Assembly (NCBI GenBank): GCA_016716425.1
Contig: JADJWJ010000012.1
Location: 66,293-130,292 of the forward strand
Origin: Betaproteobacteria bacterium
GTDB taxonomy: Bacteria; Pseudomonadota; Gammaproteobacteria; Burkholderiales; Casimicrobiaceae
Length of the DNA stretch: 64,000 nt
Direction: 5' to 3'
The position numbers and the translations under genes are program-made. The first letter of the stretch is position 1. Every line of letters starts with the position of its first letter. This document shows positions 25,035 to 34,397 of this stretch, piece by piece. Below the pieces are notes generated by a model. The model was not told the origin of the DNA. It did no database searches and saw nothing but the letters and a program-made list of their open reading frames with translations.

Positions 25035-27373
25035 GGCGTCGGCAACAGCACGCGGAAGACGCCGCGGCCGTAGGTGGCGGCGGTCAGGATCGACTGCGGG
25101 GAGATGGCGAGGTCGGCGACCAGCGTATCGGGCAGGCCGTCGCCGAACCGCTGCCAGTGCAGACCGGCCGCGTCGAGGGAGAGCGCGCCGTCGGCCGCGC
25201 GCGGCCACAACTGCGTGCCATACACGCCGCGGTCGGTGCCGACGAACAGCGCCGGACCCGGAAACGCCCAGTCGACGGCAACCGTGTAGACCTGCAAGCC
25301 CGGTGGCAGGTCGGTGGTCAGTTCGACGAACGATCCGCCCCCGTCGGCGCTCGCCCAGACGCGTCCCGCCGCGAACGCGCCCTGCACGGCGACGACGACG
25401 TTGTCGCGATGGGCGGGATCGACGACGATGCGCGTCGGAAACGAGGCCGCGGGCAGCGCCGGGCCGGCCGTTCGCTGCCACTGCGCGCGATCGTTCGTCA
25501 CGTAGAGCGCGCCTTCGGACGTGCCGGCGTACACGCGCAGCGGGGCGTCGGGCGCGACCGCCAGCGCGGAGATGAACGACGTCGTGGCGTTCGGCTGCGT
25601 CGCGACGGTCACGAGCTCCGGGCTGATCGGGCGAAAGGCCTCGTCGGGCACCCACGCGTAGACGCGCGTCGCGCCGAAGAGCAAGCCCTCCGTGGGCGGG
25701 AGCGGATCGAACTCGAACGCCTTCCACACGGCGGCGTTGGTCTGCAGCGACCGCGCGTAGGGAAAGTCGGCGGAAGTGAAGCCGTGGCCGCCGATCGGCA
25801 GCCAGCCGCTTCCCGTGTTGCGCTGGATCGCGGTGTCGTACGTCGCGAACCCGGCGCCGACGGGCGTGAGGTTATATTCGATGGAGGGGTCGCGTGGGTT
25901 GAACAGCGGCTTGCCGAACTCGGCGCCAATCGGCATCGTGTGCCAGAACGCACCTGTGGCGCTCGACGCCTCCAGCGCGAAAATCTGGTCGAAGCCGATG
26001 GCGCGCAGGGTCTCCGGGTCGTCGGGGTGCACGGCGATTGCGCTCAACAGCGGATTGGCGAGGTCGCCCTGCTTGCGCGTGAAGTCCGCCGGTGTGGGCG
26101 CCCCCGCGTTGCCGACGCGGTAGATGCCGCGGTCGCCGTAGGCGGCGAACGCGATGCCGTCGGCACTGCCCGGGTCGCGGTAGAACGCGAACCCGGCCGG
26201 GTCGTCGGTCGTCCAGAAGACCTTCCACACGCCGTCGCAGGTGAACCCGCCGTTCCCGTCCGGTCGCGCCCGGCCGCCGGTCACGCTGTAGACGGCGTCG
26301 TGATTGGTGCCTTCCGCGTATACGAGCGCCCAGTCGAACGGGTGGATCGCGAGCGGCTGATGCCAGTAGCGGTTGTCGGGGTTGCCGCTGGTCGGACACA
26401 GGCGCTCCCACTGCGCGCCGCCGTTCGCGGTCGCATAGAGCCTCTGCTCCGGGGCGTTCGCCGGGCGCAATACGGCGGCCATGAGGTGCTGCGTGGCCTG
26501 CGGTGCGATCGCGAAGCCGATGTAGAGCGCGTCGTCGAACGTGCCGGCGGGAAAAGCGGCGATCTGCGGCTGCCACGTGCCGCCGTAGTCGGTGCTCTTC
26601 CACACGCCTTGCCGCGCCGGTTCGGAGGCGTCGACCAGCCCCGCGTACACGACACCCGGAACCACGGGATCCACGATCACGTGCGACACGTTCCCGCGCA
26701 CGTCGCCCGCCAGTTGCCAGCTCGCGCCGCCGTCCCACGACCGGTACACGCCGCCCGGCGTGTTCGAGTCGGGGCGGAACACGGCGACGTAGACCACGTT
26801 GGCGTCGGCCGGGCTCACCGCGATGCCGCCGAATTTCACACCGGCGAACTGCGCACGCCCGAGCGGGGTCCAGCTGCGCCCGCCGTCGGTGGTGCGCAGC
26901 ACCGCGCCGGCCGGACCGTCGGCGGCCGCGTAGAGCGTCTGCGGATCCGTGGGGGCCATGGCGAGGCCATTGACGCCGACCGACAAGCTCGGCATGTCGT
27001 CGGTCAGCGGCACCCACTGCGGATTCGCGTCGAGCCAGTTGGTGGTCTTCCACACGCCGCCGCCGCCGGTGTCGGGCAGCCCGACGACCACCGTTCCCAG
27101 CGGGTTGCCGCCGTTCGCCGCGGTGGGACGCGCGCCGTCGGTGGCGATGTACATGACGTTCGGATCGGCGGGATCGGGAACCGCGACGTTCACGCGGCCG
27201 GCGATGACGCCGTTGTTGGACAGGATCGACTTCGGCGCCGCCGGGTGCCACGTGAACTGCGCCGCCGCCTCGCCGGCGAGCGTGAGGGCCGCCAGCAGCA
27301 CCACGGCGCACGTGCCGCAGGCATCGGTCCGAAGGCGCGCCGGGGCGCGGGGGTGCGACGGCGATGACCGCAT
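25031..27373 (-). CDS. secreted BNR/Asp-box beta-propeller (sialidase-like or photosystem-assembly-like fold)
   Basis: A 780-residue exported protein. The signal peptide (about 1-39) ends LTLAGEAAAQ. The rest is repeated beta-propeller sequence with Asp-box turns of the type TTDGGRSW, SWDGGASW, STDYGGTW and ADGGGSF, and DPADPNVMYIATD-like blades. Such proteins are annotated as exo-sialidase-like or VPS10-like propellers, but no sialidase catalytic triad is evident to me, so enzymatic activity should not be assumed. There are only a few cysteines. Function unknown; probably extracellular or periplasmic binding. Its last four bases overlap the cyclase gene on the other strand. Confidence 0.85.
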   Translation of the reverse strand: MRSSPSHPRAPARLRTDACGTCAVVLLAALTLAGEAAAQFTWHPAAPKSILSNNGVIAGRVNVAVPDPADPNVMYIATDGARPTAANGGNPLGTVVVGLPDTGGGGVWKTTNWLDANPQWVPLTDDMPSLSVGVNGLAMAPTDPQTLYAAADGPAGAVLRTTDGGRSWTPLGRAQFAGVKFGGIAVSPADANVVYVAVFRPDSNTPGGVYRSWDGGASWQLAGDVRGNVSHVIVDPVVPGVVYAGLVDASEPARQGVWKSTDYGGTWQPQIAAFPAGTFDDALYIGFAIAPQATQHLMAAVLRPANAPEQRLYATANGGAQWERLCPTSGNPDNRYWHQPLAIHPFDWALVYAEGTNHDAVYSVTGGRARPDGNGGFTCDGVWKVFWTTDDPAGFAFYRDPGSADGIAFAAYGDRGIYRVGNAGAPTPADFTRKQGDLANPLLSAIAVHPDDPETLRAIGFDQIFALEASSATGAFWHTMPIGAEFGKPLFNPRDPSIEYNLTPVGAGFATYDTAIQRNTGSGWLPIGGHGFTSADFPYARSLQTNAAVWKAFEFDPLPPTEGLLFGATRVYAWVPDEAFRPISPELVTVATQPNATTSFISALAVAPDAPLRVYAGTSEGALYVTNDRAQWQRTAGPALPAASFPTRIVVDPAHRDNVVVAVQGAFAAGRVWASADGGGSFVELTTDLPPGLQVYTVAVDWAFPGPALFVGTDRGVYGTQLWPRAADGALSLDAAGLHWQRFGDGLPDTLVADLAISPQSILTAATYGRGVFRVLLPTP

Positions 27374-27447
27374 GCGGGGTACTCCGTAGTGATGGTCGTG
27401 CGGGATCGGGGAAGTGCGGCGTGGTGCCGGCGCGAAATCGTACCACC

Positions 27448-27517
27448 GGGCTCACTGGAGCACCTTTGCGCTGCGCGCTCCGGTGTTCGCCCTCGGGGCG
27501 GCCCGTCGGGCTCACGC
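27448..27517. repeat. dispersed repeat, family F, intergenic copy
   Basis: A near-copy of the segment at 16541-16610 lies here between the propeller gene and the tRNA. It would translate to a similar GRPEGEHRSAQRKG peptide on the minus strand, but there is no gene at this site. Confidence 0.8.
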
Positions 27518-27559
27518 GGTTTGCCCGTGCCGACGGAACCGCATAGAATCGGCGCCGTC

Positions 27560-27633
27560 GCGGGTGTAGCTCAATGGCAGAGCAGAAGCTTCCCAAGCTT
27601 ACGACGAGGGTTCGATTCCCTTCACCCGCTCCA
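27560..27633 (+). tRNA. tRNA-Gly (anticodon CCC)
   Basis: A complete 74-base cloverleaf with encoded CCA. Acceptor arms are GCGGGTG and CACCCGC, the D stem GCTC/GAGC, the anticodon loop TTCCCAA (anticodon CCC), and the T arm GAGGG-TTCGATT-CCCTT. It reads GGG glycine codons. Confidence 0.97.
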
Positions 27634-27696
27634 GATCCGACGGCCCGCGCGCGGGGGAGTCCGAGCCGGGCTCGACCTTGCCCCTTTCCTTCGGCG

Positions 27697-28224
27697 CTAG
27701 CCGGACGTGCGCGCGGCGCTGCCGTGTCTGATCATCGCCACCATCTGATCGAGCGCCGCCCCCCAGCCGTCGTGGAAGCCCATGTCGGCGTGTCGCCTGC
27801 GCGCGTCCTCGGTCCCGTGGATCACGCGCGCCGTGTACCAGGTGCCGCTGCCGTGCGGAGCCATCGCCACGACCGCGGTGAACGGGAACTCGTCGCAGTC
27901 CGCGCCGGACGCGTGGCGGGTGGGCCGGTACCCGGGCTCGAACACGTTCGTCCAGACGAGGCGCTCGTTCGGCACGACCTCGAGCCAGCATCCGAGGTTC
28001 GGGTACTCCTGTCCTTCCGGTGAGCGCATCACCGTGCGGAAGATCCCGCCGGGCACGAGGTCGATCTCGCAGTCGACCGTCGTCCACGGTGCCGGTGTGA
28101 ACCATTGCTTGATCTGGTCGGGCGTCGTCCACGCGGCCCAGACGCGCTCGACGGGAACGTCGACCACGCGCTCCAGCACGAGGTCGAGGCGCGGGTCCGG
28201 TGGCGGCAGGTGCGAATGCGTCAT
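27697..28224 (-). CDS. SRPBCC/AHSA1 family protein
   Basis: A 175-residue START/Bet v1-fold protein of the Aha1 (AHSA1) type. The N-terminus LERVVDVPVERVWAAWTTPDQIKQWFTP is diagnostic, followed by DLVPGGIFRTVMRSPEG, NLGCWLEVVPNERLVWTNVF and the C-terminal helix MGFHDGWGAALDQMVAMI. These proteins have a deep hydrophobic pocket and are predicted to bind or process small lipophilic ligands; no enzyme activity is known. The ATG at 28224 starts MTHSHLPPP. Together with the FmdB gene upstream it forms a short minus-strand pair between the tRNA and the next plus-strand gene. Confidence 0.9.
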   Translation of the reverse strand: MTHSHLPPPDPRLDLVLERVVDVPVERVWAAWTTPDQIKQWFTPAPWTTVDCEIDLVPGGIFRTVMRSPEGQEYPNLGCWLEVVPNERLVWTNVFEPGYRPTRHASGADCDEFPFTAVVAMAPHGSGTWYTARVIHGTEDARRRHADMGFHDGWGAALDQMVAMIRHGSAARTSG

Positions 28225-28307
28225 CGTGTGTCCTCCATCGCGGCCTCGAAGTCGCCGACGAGCGCCGGACGCGTCGCAAGCCGCTCCGGCACGGCGCGGT
28301 CGCGCCG

Positions 28308-28529
28308 TCAGCCGAAGGCGCAGGACCCGGGCCCGCCCGGGTGGCCGCAGCTGCCGCACGAACCGGCGGCGGCGGGCGCGGATTCCGCCACCGTGGCGGT
28401 GGCGAAGACCGACAGTTTCTTCGCGAGCTCGGTCGAGCGGCAGCGCGGGCATTCGGGGACCGCGTTCGAGCGGACGAGCGTTTCGAACTCGTGCCCGCAC
28501 TTCCCGCACGCGTATTCGTAGATGGGCAT
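28308..28529 (-). CDS. FmdB family zinc-ribbon protein
   Basis: A 73-residue protein starting MPIYEYACGKCGHEFE, with the second knuckle CPRCRS. This is the putative regulatory FmdB zinc ribbon. The C-terminus is Gly/Ala/Cys-rich (GSCGSCGHPGGPGSCAFG) and might bind further metal. GAGGA lies nine bases before ATG 28529. The family is widespread and its role unproven. It lies about 80 bases upstream of the AHSA1-like gene on the same strand. Confidence 0.9.
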   Translation of the reverse strand: MPIYEYACGKCGHEFETLVRSNAVPECPRCRSTELAKKLSVFATATVAESAPAAAGSCGSCGHPGGPGSCAFG

Positions 28530-28602
28530 CGTTGCGTCCTCGCCTGGCATCCTGTGCCGCCGGCCATTGTAAACTCGCGCCGGACACCACGATGGCGACG
28601 AC

Positions 28603-29526
28603 ATGAAACCACGGATCGGCATCGGACTGACGACGGGGCTCGCTGCGCTGCTGGCGGCCGCGCTGCTCGCACCGGCGCTGGCACTCGCGCAGGCGGGCGG
28701 CGCGCCCAAGGGCAACCCTGCGCTCTCGACGCTTAACATCGACGTGTGGCCCGAGTACGACCGCCCGGCGGTGCTGGTGATCCTCAAGGGGGCGTTGGCG
28801 CCTGGCGTGAAGCTGCCGGCCACGGTGACGCTGCGCCTGCCGGCGGCCTCCGGCGGCGCGGCCGCGGTCGCATACTCCAACGCCGCGGACGGCAACCTGC
28901 TGAATCTGAAGCACGAGCAGGCGCGCGCGGGCGACTACTTCACGGTGAAGTTCGAGGCGACCGAACGCTTCTTCCACATTGAGTTCTACGAGCCGATCGC
29001 GACCACGGCGCCCGAGCGCAACTTCCGCTATGTGTGGCCGGGCGACATGGCCGTCGAGCGTACGACGGTGGTCGTGCAGGAGCCAGTCGCCGCGACCGCG
29101 ATCTCGGTGGAGCCCACCCTCGATCGGTCGTCGCTCGGGCAGGACGGCATGAAGTACCGCGTCGGCGAGGCGGGTGCGCTGCCTGCGGGCAAGCCGCTGC
29201 CGATCGTCGTGCGTTACACGAAGGCGGACGCGCGGCCGTCGCGCGCGATTCTCAATCCGAGCACGGGAAACGCTGCCGCTGCGAGCGTACCGCCGGCCGC
29301 CGTTGCACTGCCGACGCCGCCTCCCGGCGGCCTGCCGGACTGGGCGATTCCGCTGGCCGGCTTCGCGCTGCTCGGCGCGATCGGCGCGGGGCTGATCGCG
29401 TGGATCTGGCGGCGGGGTCCGTCGTCCGCGCCCGCGGCGCCCGCCGGCAGGCATTGCGTCAAGTGCGGCGCGGCGCTCGCGGCGGACGACCGCTTCTGCG
29501 GGAAGTGCGGCAGGAAGGTCGCGTAA
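28603..29526 (+). CDS. membrane-anchored protein with C-terminal zinc ribbon
   Basis: A 307-residue protein that I can place only by its layout. An N-terminal signal-like segment (about 8-30, LAALLAAALLAPALALAQ) leads to an exported beta-rich domain (about 45-200). A Pro-rich linker and one transmembrane helix follow (about 247-267, WAIPLAGFALLGAIGAGLIAWIW). A cytoplasmic zinc ribbon CVKCG..FCGKCG (about 286-304) ends the chain. The ectodomain has the feel of a DUF2381-like or carboxypeptidase-regulatory-type sandwich, but I do not recognise it. A sensory or assembly role is possible. It is convergent with the LarA-like gene that follows, with nine bases between. Confidence 0.7.
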   Translation: MKPRIGIGLTTGLAALLAAALLAPALALAQAGGAPKGNPALSTLNIDVWPEYDRPAVLVILKGALAPGVKLPATVTLRLPAASGGAAAVAYSNAADGNLLNLKHEQARAGDYFTVKFEATERFFHIEFYEPIATTAPERNFRYVWPGDMAVERTTVVVQEPVAATAISVEPTLDRSSLGQDGMKYRVGEAGALPAGKPLPIVVRYTKADARPSRAILNPSTGNAAAASVPPAAVALPTPPPGGLPDWAIPLAGFALLGAIGAGLIAWIWRRGPSSAPAAPAGRHCVKCGAALAADDRFCGKCGRKVA

Positions 29527-29535
29527 CGCGGGGCG

Positions 29536-30792
29536 TCAGTTGCCGCGCGAGCGCAGCCGGTAGAGCATCTCCCCCGCGCGCGGGACCACGAGGATCCCCT
29601 CGGCCTCGCGCCCGCTCCACGCTTTGATGTCGATCGATGCCGGATCGCGGTAGCCGAGGTTGATCTTCCGGCACGTCGCCTCGGGGATGCCGGTGGCGAG
29701 CGTGACGGTGACGCGCGGCGTCTCCACGCCCGTCGCGGCGTCGTAGGCGCCCAGCCCCTTCACGTGCGTCGAGTGCGCGAGCACGCCGCCCGGGTACTGC
29801 GCGAAGCGCTCCGGCTGCGCGGTGAAGTAGTCGCGGCAGTGGTAGCCGACTTCCTCGAGGATGCGGCCGTGCGTGACGCTGACCTCGCGGATGTGCGGCG
29901 CGTAGATGATCACCTCGCCGCCGTCGGCGACGACGGGCTCGATCTTGTACATGCCCTTGCCGGCGGTCCAGACGTCGGCGTACATCGGCGGCATCACCGA
30001 CAGCACCGTCTGCATCGGCCGGTCGAGCCAGACGATGTGCCGCTGCGAAGACAGCGCGGACGCGCGCTCCCAGGCGTCGCGCGCGCTGCCGAAGTAGAGC
30101 CCCGCGGTGCCGGCGGGGGTGACGACCAGCGCGAAGCACGCGGTTGGCACGGAGACGAGCGACGCGGCGCGGTCGATGACCGCGCGCACCGGCGTGTAGC
30201 CGGAGCCGATCACCTCGTAGTTGGTGATGAGCGCGCCCAGCCAGTGCGTGAAATTGATGACGTCGGCGCCGGCGATGCCGGGGAAGAAGTACTTGTTGCC
30301 GCCGGAGAAGCCGACGACCTCGTGCGGGAACACCGGCCCGCAGATCACGATCTGGTCGTAGTCGAAGATCAGCCGGTTGAGCGACACGGTCACCGCCTGC
30401 GCCATCCGTCCGCCCGACAGCTGCGCGATTTCGTGCGCCGGGATGACGCCGATCGTCGCGAACGTCGCCGGGTCGTCCCATGCGTGATTGAAGATGCGCG
30501 ACGCGCCCGCGCGGCCGCCGGTCACCGGCACGCCGACGTGACGCGACAGCGCGGCGTCGTCCATCGGCTGGTGCGTGCCGAGCGCGATCAGGTAGTCGAC
30601 TGCCGTCGCACGGTCCGCGAGGAACTCGCCGAACAGCGCGAACATCTGCGGCATCGGCATCGTGCGCGTACCGTCGGGAACGATGAACAGCAGCCGCTTG
30701 CCGTCGGGCGCGAGCGAATCGAGTCCCGCGCGAACGATCGCCCGGACCTCGCCGTCGTCGAGGAAGCGGTCGGTGTGGCCGGCGCCGATCAT
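29536..30792 (-). CDS. LarA-family (DUF2088) nickel-pincer-dependent racemase homologue, second copy
   Basis: A 418-residue LarA-type protein. The LarA core is present: VPDGTRTMPMPQMF corresponds to the DxTRP segment, ALGTHQPM to the catalytic-histidine segment, and HEVVGFSGGNKYFFPGIAG to the pincer-carrying SGGxK loop (lysine about residue 167). It differs strongly from the neighbouring LarA (NK rather than RK at the loop, and a different C-terminus), so it is a paralogue with probably another 2-hydroxyacid substrate. It is transcribed away from the lar operon from a shared 102-base gap. The ATG at 30792 begins MIGAGHTDRFLDD. Confidence 0.85.
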   Translation of the reverse strand: MIGAGHTDRFLDDGEVRAIVRAGLDSLAPDGKRLLFIVPDGTRTMPMPQMFALFGEFLADRATAVDYLIALGTHQPMDDAALSRHVGVPVTGGRAGASRIFNHAWDDPATFATIGVIPAHEIAQLSGGRMAQAVTVSLNRLIFDYDQIVICGPVFPHEVVGFSGGNKYFFPGIAGADVINFTHWLGALITNYEVIGSGYTPVRAVIDRAASLVSVPTACFALVVTPAGTAGLYFGSARDAWERASALSSQRHIVWLDRPMQTVLSVMPPMYADVWTAGKGMYKIEPVVADGGEVIIYAPHIREVSVTHGRILEEVGYHCRDYFTAQPERFAQYPGGVLAHSTHVKGLGAYDAATGVETPRVTVTLATGIPEATCRKINLGYRDPASIDIKAWSGREAEGILVVPRAGEMLYRLRSRGN

Positions 30793-30894
30793 GGCGTGAT
30801 CATACCGATCCCGGGACGGTCCGTGAGCGGGCGCGTGGGATACACTTGCGCAACGCGCGCGACGCGCCTCGTCCCCGGTGCCGCGCGGGCTCCC

Positions 30895-32199
30895 ATGCCC
30901 AGCGAAAACCTGCACGCCGAGTCCATCGAGATCCTCTACGGGAAGCATGGGCTTTCGGTCCCGCTGCCGCGGTCGGCGCACCCGACGGTGATCGGCAAGC
31001 GGCCGCTGCCGAAGCTTGCCGATCCCCATGCGGCCGTGCGCGCCGCGCTCGCGCAGCCCGTGGCCGCGGCGCCGTACGCCGACCTCGTCCGCGGGCGGAA
31101 GAGTGCGTGCATACTGATCTGCGACATCACGCGCCCGGTGCCCAATCACCTGTTCCTGCGGCCGCTGATCGAGGACCTGCGTGCCGCGGGTGTACCGCGC
31201 GAGCGGATCGCCGTGCTGGTCGCCACCGGCCTGCACCGGCCGAACGAGGGCGAGGAACTCGCCGAGGTCGTCGGCGACCCGTGGGTGTTCGAGCATGCGC
31301 TGGTCGCGAACCACTTCGCGCGCGACGATGCCGCGCACGTCGACCTCGGCGTCACGCCGGTGCGGCGCACGCCGGTGAAGCTCGACCGCCGCTTCGTCGA
31401 GGCGGACCTGCGCATCGCCACGGGGCTGGTCGAGCCGCACTTCATGGCCGGCTGGTCGGGCGGGCGCAAGGTGATCGCGCCGGGCGTGGCGCACGAGGAC
31501 ACGATCCGCACGTTCCACAGCGCGCGCTTCATGGAGGACCCGGCCGCGATCCAGTGCAACCTCGACGGCAACCCGCTGCACGACGAGCAGCTCGCGATCG
31601 TGCGCATGCTGGGCGAGGTCTACGCGGTCAACACGGTGATCGACGAAGACCGCGATCTCGTGCACGTGAACTTCGGCGAGATCGTCGCGAGCCACCTCGT
31701 CGCCGTGCGCTTCGTCGCCGACAGCGTGCGCGTGCCGGTGGGCCGCAAGTTCGCGACGATCCTGACGTCGGCGGCCGGCCACCCGCTCGACAAGACGTAC
31801 TACCAGACGGTCAAGGGGATGGTGACGCCGCTCGACATCCTCGCACCGGGCGGCACCTTGATCGTCGCGTCGGCGTGCTCGGAAGGCTTCGGCTCGGGTG
31901 CGTTTCGCGCGGCACAGAAGCGGCTGGTCGAACTCGGCCCCGACGCGTTCCTCGCCACGCTGCTCGGCAAGCAGTTGGCCGACGTCGACGAGTGGCAGAC
32001 CGAGATGCAGTTGAAGCCGATGCGCGCCGGCCGTGTCCAGCTCTACACCACGGGGCTCGCCGGAGACGACCTGATGCTGACCGGCGTCGAGCACGTCGAG
32101 TCCGTCGGCGCGGCGGTGGCCGCGGCGCTCGCGCACGCGAACGACCCGGCGCTTGCGGTCATTCCGGAAGGCCCGTATGTCGTCCCGGTCGTCGCCTGA
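30895..32199 (+). CDS. larA: nickel-dependent lactate racemase family protein LarA
   Basis: A 434-residue LarA-family enzyme that racemises or epimerises a 2-hydroxyacid by hydride transfer using the nickel-pincer nucleotide cofactor. Motifs: CDITRPVPNHLFL, ATGLHRPNEG with the catalytic-type histidine, and HFMAGWSGGRKVIAPGVA, whose lysine (about residue 192) is where the cofactor attaches. It starts the operon larA-larC-larE-larB. Its last 23 bases overlap the start of larC. The ATG at 30895 directly precedes the conserved region. Lactate itself may not be the substrate, since the family is broad. Confidence 0.92.
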   Translation: MPSENLHAESIEILYGKHGLSVPLPRSAHPTVIGKRPLPKLADPHAAVRAALAQPVAAAPYADLVRGRKSACILICDITRPVPNHLFLRPLIEDLRAAGVPRERIAVLVATGLHRPNEGEELAEVVGDPWVFEHALVANHFARDDAAHVDLGVTPVRRTPVKLDRRFVEADLRIATGLVEPHFMAGWSGGRKVIAPGVAHEDTIRTFHSARFMEDPAAIQCNLDGNPLHDEQLAIVRMLGEVYAVNTVIDEDRDLVHVNFGEIVASHLVAVRFVADSVRVPVGRKFATILTSAAGHPLDKTYYQTVKGMVTPLDILAPGGTLIVASACSEGFGSGAFRAAQKRLVELGPDAFLATLLGKQLADVDEWQTEMQLKPMRAGRVQLYTTGLAGDDLMLTGVEHVESVGAAVAAALAHANDPALAVIPEGPYVVPVVA

Positions 32200-33415
32200 C
32201 CTGCCCGCGCCGGCGGCGCTCGCGATCCACCTCGACGCCGTCGGCGGCATCGCCGGCGACATGTTCGTCGCGGCGATGGTCGACGCGCTGCCGGCGCTGG
32301 AGGCGCCGGTGCTGGAGGCCGTCGCCGCCGTGAAGCCGCCGGACCGCGCGCTGCCGGTGTTCGCTTCGGCGACGTCCGGCGCGCTGGCCGCGCGTCGCTT
32401 CGGGGCCGCGGCCGCGTACGCGCACGCCGGCGCAGGCGCAGGCGGCGCGGGCTCGACGTATCCCGATCTGCGCGCGCGCATCGCGGACGCATCGCTCGCG
32501 GCGGACGTGCGCGAGCACGCGCTGGCGCTGCTCGCGCTGCTCGCGCAAGCGGAGGCTCGCGTGCACGGCATCGGGGTCGACGCCGTGCACTTCCACGAGC
32601 TGGCCGACTGGGACTCGCTGCTCGACGTGGTCGCGGCGGGCGCGATCGCGGCGCGGCTCGCCGGTGCGCGCTGGAGTGCGTCGTCGCTGCCGCGCGGCGG
32701 CGGGACCGTGCGCACCGCGCACGGGGCGCTGCCGGCGCCGGCGCCCGCCACGGTCGCACTGCTCGAGGGCTTTTGCTGGCACGACGACGGCGTCGCCGGC
32801 GAGCGGGTGACGCCGACGGGCGCGGCGATCCTGCGCCACCTCGTGCCGGCGGAGGCGTGCGGCGGCCGCGGTGGCGCCGGGCGGCTCGTCGGCAGCGGCT
32901 GCGGCGCGGGCACGCGCACGCTTCCCGGGATGCCGAACGTCCTGCGCGCGCTCGTGTTCGACACCGGGGACATCATGGCCGACGACGCGGTGACGACGGT
33001 CGAGTTCGACGTCGACGACATGACCGGCGAGGAGCTGGCGCTCGCCGCCGACCGCCTGCGCGCCGTGGCCGGCGTGATCGACGTGTCGCTCGCCGCGCGG
33101 TCGGGCAAGAAGGGCCGGCCGCTGACGGAGTTCCGCGTGCTCGCGCGGCCGCGCGCCGCGGAGGCTGCGATCGCCGCGTGCTTCGCCGAGACGTCGACGA
33201 TCGGCCTGCGCGTGCGCGACGAGCGCCGGCGCGTTCTCGCGCGCGACGAGGTCGCGGCCGGCGCGCCGCCGATTGCCGTGAAGCGCGTGCGGCGGCCCGA
33301 CGGCACGCGCACGGCGAAGGCGGCGCACGATGGCGTCGGCGGCGTCGCCGGACTCGCCGCGCGACGGCACGCACGGACGAACGCCGAGCGGCGGGCGCTG
33401 GAGGAAGACGAGTGA
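32177..33415 (+). CDS. larC: nickel-pincer cofactor nickel insertase LarC (single chain)
   Basis: A 412-residue LarC that inserts nickel into the pincer precursor in a CTP-dependent step. Visible are the opening IHLDAVGGIAGDMFVAAMVDA, HFHELADWDSLLDVVAAG, GERVTPTGAAILRHL in the first domain, and VEFDVDDMTGEELALAADRL, GRPLTEFRVLARP in the second. In Lactiplantibacillus plantarum the two halves are joined by a programmed frameshift; here they are one uninterrupted frame. A His-rich nickel linker is not evident; in its place lies an Ala/Gly-rich segment (about 70-95). It overlaps larA and precedes larE after a 172-base gap holding a repeat. Confidence 0.92.
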   Translation: MSSRSSPDLPAPAALAIHLDAVGGIAGDMFVAAMVDALPALEAPVLEAVAAVKPPDRALPVFASATSGALAARRFGAAAAYAHAGAGAGGAGSTYPDLRARIADASLAADVREHALALLALLAQAEARVHGIGVDAVHFHELADWDSLLDVVAAGAIAARLAGARWSASSLPRGGGTVRTAHGALPAPAPATVALLEGFCWHDDGVAGERVTPTGAAILRHLVPAEACGGRGGAGRLVGSGCGAGTRTLPGMPNVLRALVFDTGDIMADDAVTTVEFDVDDMTGEELALAADRLRAVAGVIDVSLAARSGKKGRPLTEFRVLARPRAAEAAIAACFAETSTIGLRVRDERRRVLARDEVAAGAPPIAVKRVRRPDGTRTAKAAHDGVGGVAGLAARRHARTNAERRALEEDE

Positions 33416-33435
33416 GCGGCGGCCCCCGGTTCTTG

Positions 33436-33523
33436 TGTCATCCCGAGCGGAGCGAGGGATCTGCTGTTGCGACAAATCGCCAGGTCGCGTGCGAGCGGAT
33501 CCCTCGCCGAATCGCACCTCGGG
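33436..33523. repeat. MITE-like repeat, family D (left part)
   Basis: GTCATCCCGAG, then GAGGGATC..GGATCCCTC, matches the element at 63902-63993, but the right terminal repeat is decayed here. It fills most of the gap between larC and larE and starts 20 bases after the larC stop. Confidence 0.75.
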
Positions 33524-33587
33524 CCGACACGAGGCTCGATTCGGCCGTTCGACCGGCGAATCTCGCGCCGCGCCAAGGACGCGAGGC

Positions 33588-34397
33588 GTGAACACACGAG
33601 CAACGACCGACGTGCTCGACCGCCTCGTCGCCGCCCTCGATCGCCACCCGCGCATCGCGGTCGCGGTCAGCGGCGGCGTCGACTCGATGACGCTCGCGCA
33701 CGTCGCGCGGCGCTTCGCACGCGCGCCGGCAACCATGTACCACGCGTGCGGGCCGGCCGTCCCCGCCGCGGCGCGCGCCCGCGTCGAGGACCACGCGACA
33801 CGCCACGGGTGGTCGCTCGCGCTGATCGACGCCGGCGAGTATGCCGACGCCCGCTACCGTGCGAACCCGGTGGACCGCTGCTATTACTGCAAGACGAACC
33901 TGTACGCGCGCATCCGCGAGCGCACCGACGATCCGATCGTCTCGGGCACCAATTGCGACGACCTGACCGACTACCGGCCGGGACTGCGCGCCGCGGCCGA
34001 ACACGGCGTCGCGCACCCGTACGTCGAGGCCGGACTCGCGAAGGCGCACGTGTACGCGCTCGCCGCCCGACTGCGGCTCGTCGATCTCGAAACGCTGCCC
34101 GCGCAGCCGTGCCTCGCGAGCCGTGTTGCGACGGGCATCGGCATCGACGCCGCGGACCTGGCGTTCGTCGATCGCGTCGAGACCGCGCTTGCCGGCGCGC
34201 TGGGCCGCGACGAGGTGCTGCGCTGCCGGGTCACGCACGCCGGCGTCGTGATCGAGCTCGCGCGCGACGACGCGCGCGCCGGTGCCATCGCAAGCGAGCT
34301 GGGCGAGCGTGCATGCCGCGCTGCCGGGCGCACGTTCGCCGGCGTGCGCCGCTACACACGCGGCGCGGCGTTCCTGCACGCGGCCGCCGATGACTGA
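33588..34397 (+). CDS. larE: ATP-dependent sacrificial sulfur transferase LarE
   Basis: A 269-residue PP-loop protein that adenylates the pincer precursor and supplies sulfur. The ATP loop SGGVDSMTLAHVA is about residues 28-40. CYYCKTNLY (about 98-106) and PAQPCLASRVATGIG follow; the cysteine before LASR corresponds to the sacrificial cysteine of the lactobacillar enzyme, and the extra CxxC could instead support a cluster-based variant. GTG 33588 with GAGG upstream is chosen. A longer in-frame upstream reading passes through a repeat and is not credible. Its stop overlaps the larB start by eight bases. Confidence 0.9.
   Translation: MNTRATTDVLDRLVAALDRHPRIAVAVSGGVDSMTLAHVARRFARAPATMYHACGPAVPAAARARVEDHATRHGWSLALIDAGEYADARYRANPVDRCYYCKTNLYARIRERTDDPIVSGTNCDDLTDYRPGLRAAAEHGVAHPYVEAGLAKAHVYALAARLRLVDLETLPAQPCLASRVATGIGIDAADLAFVDRVETALAGALGRDEVLRCRVTHAGVVIELARDDARAGAIASELGERACRAAGRTFAGVRRYTRGAAFLHAAADD

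Noticed and set aside
27560..27633. Possible defective tRNA because of a mismatched anticodon-stem pair
   Set aside because: Only the outermost anticodon-stem pair is a G-A mismatch; the rest, including CCA, is intact.
29536..30792. Simple duplicate of larA
   Set aside because: The two proteins differ over most of their length, so it is an old paralogue and not a recent duplication.
33330..33587. Longer N-terminus for larE
   Set aside because: The upstream frame crosses the family D repeat and has no LarE-like residues; GTG 33588 with GAGG fits better.
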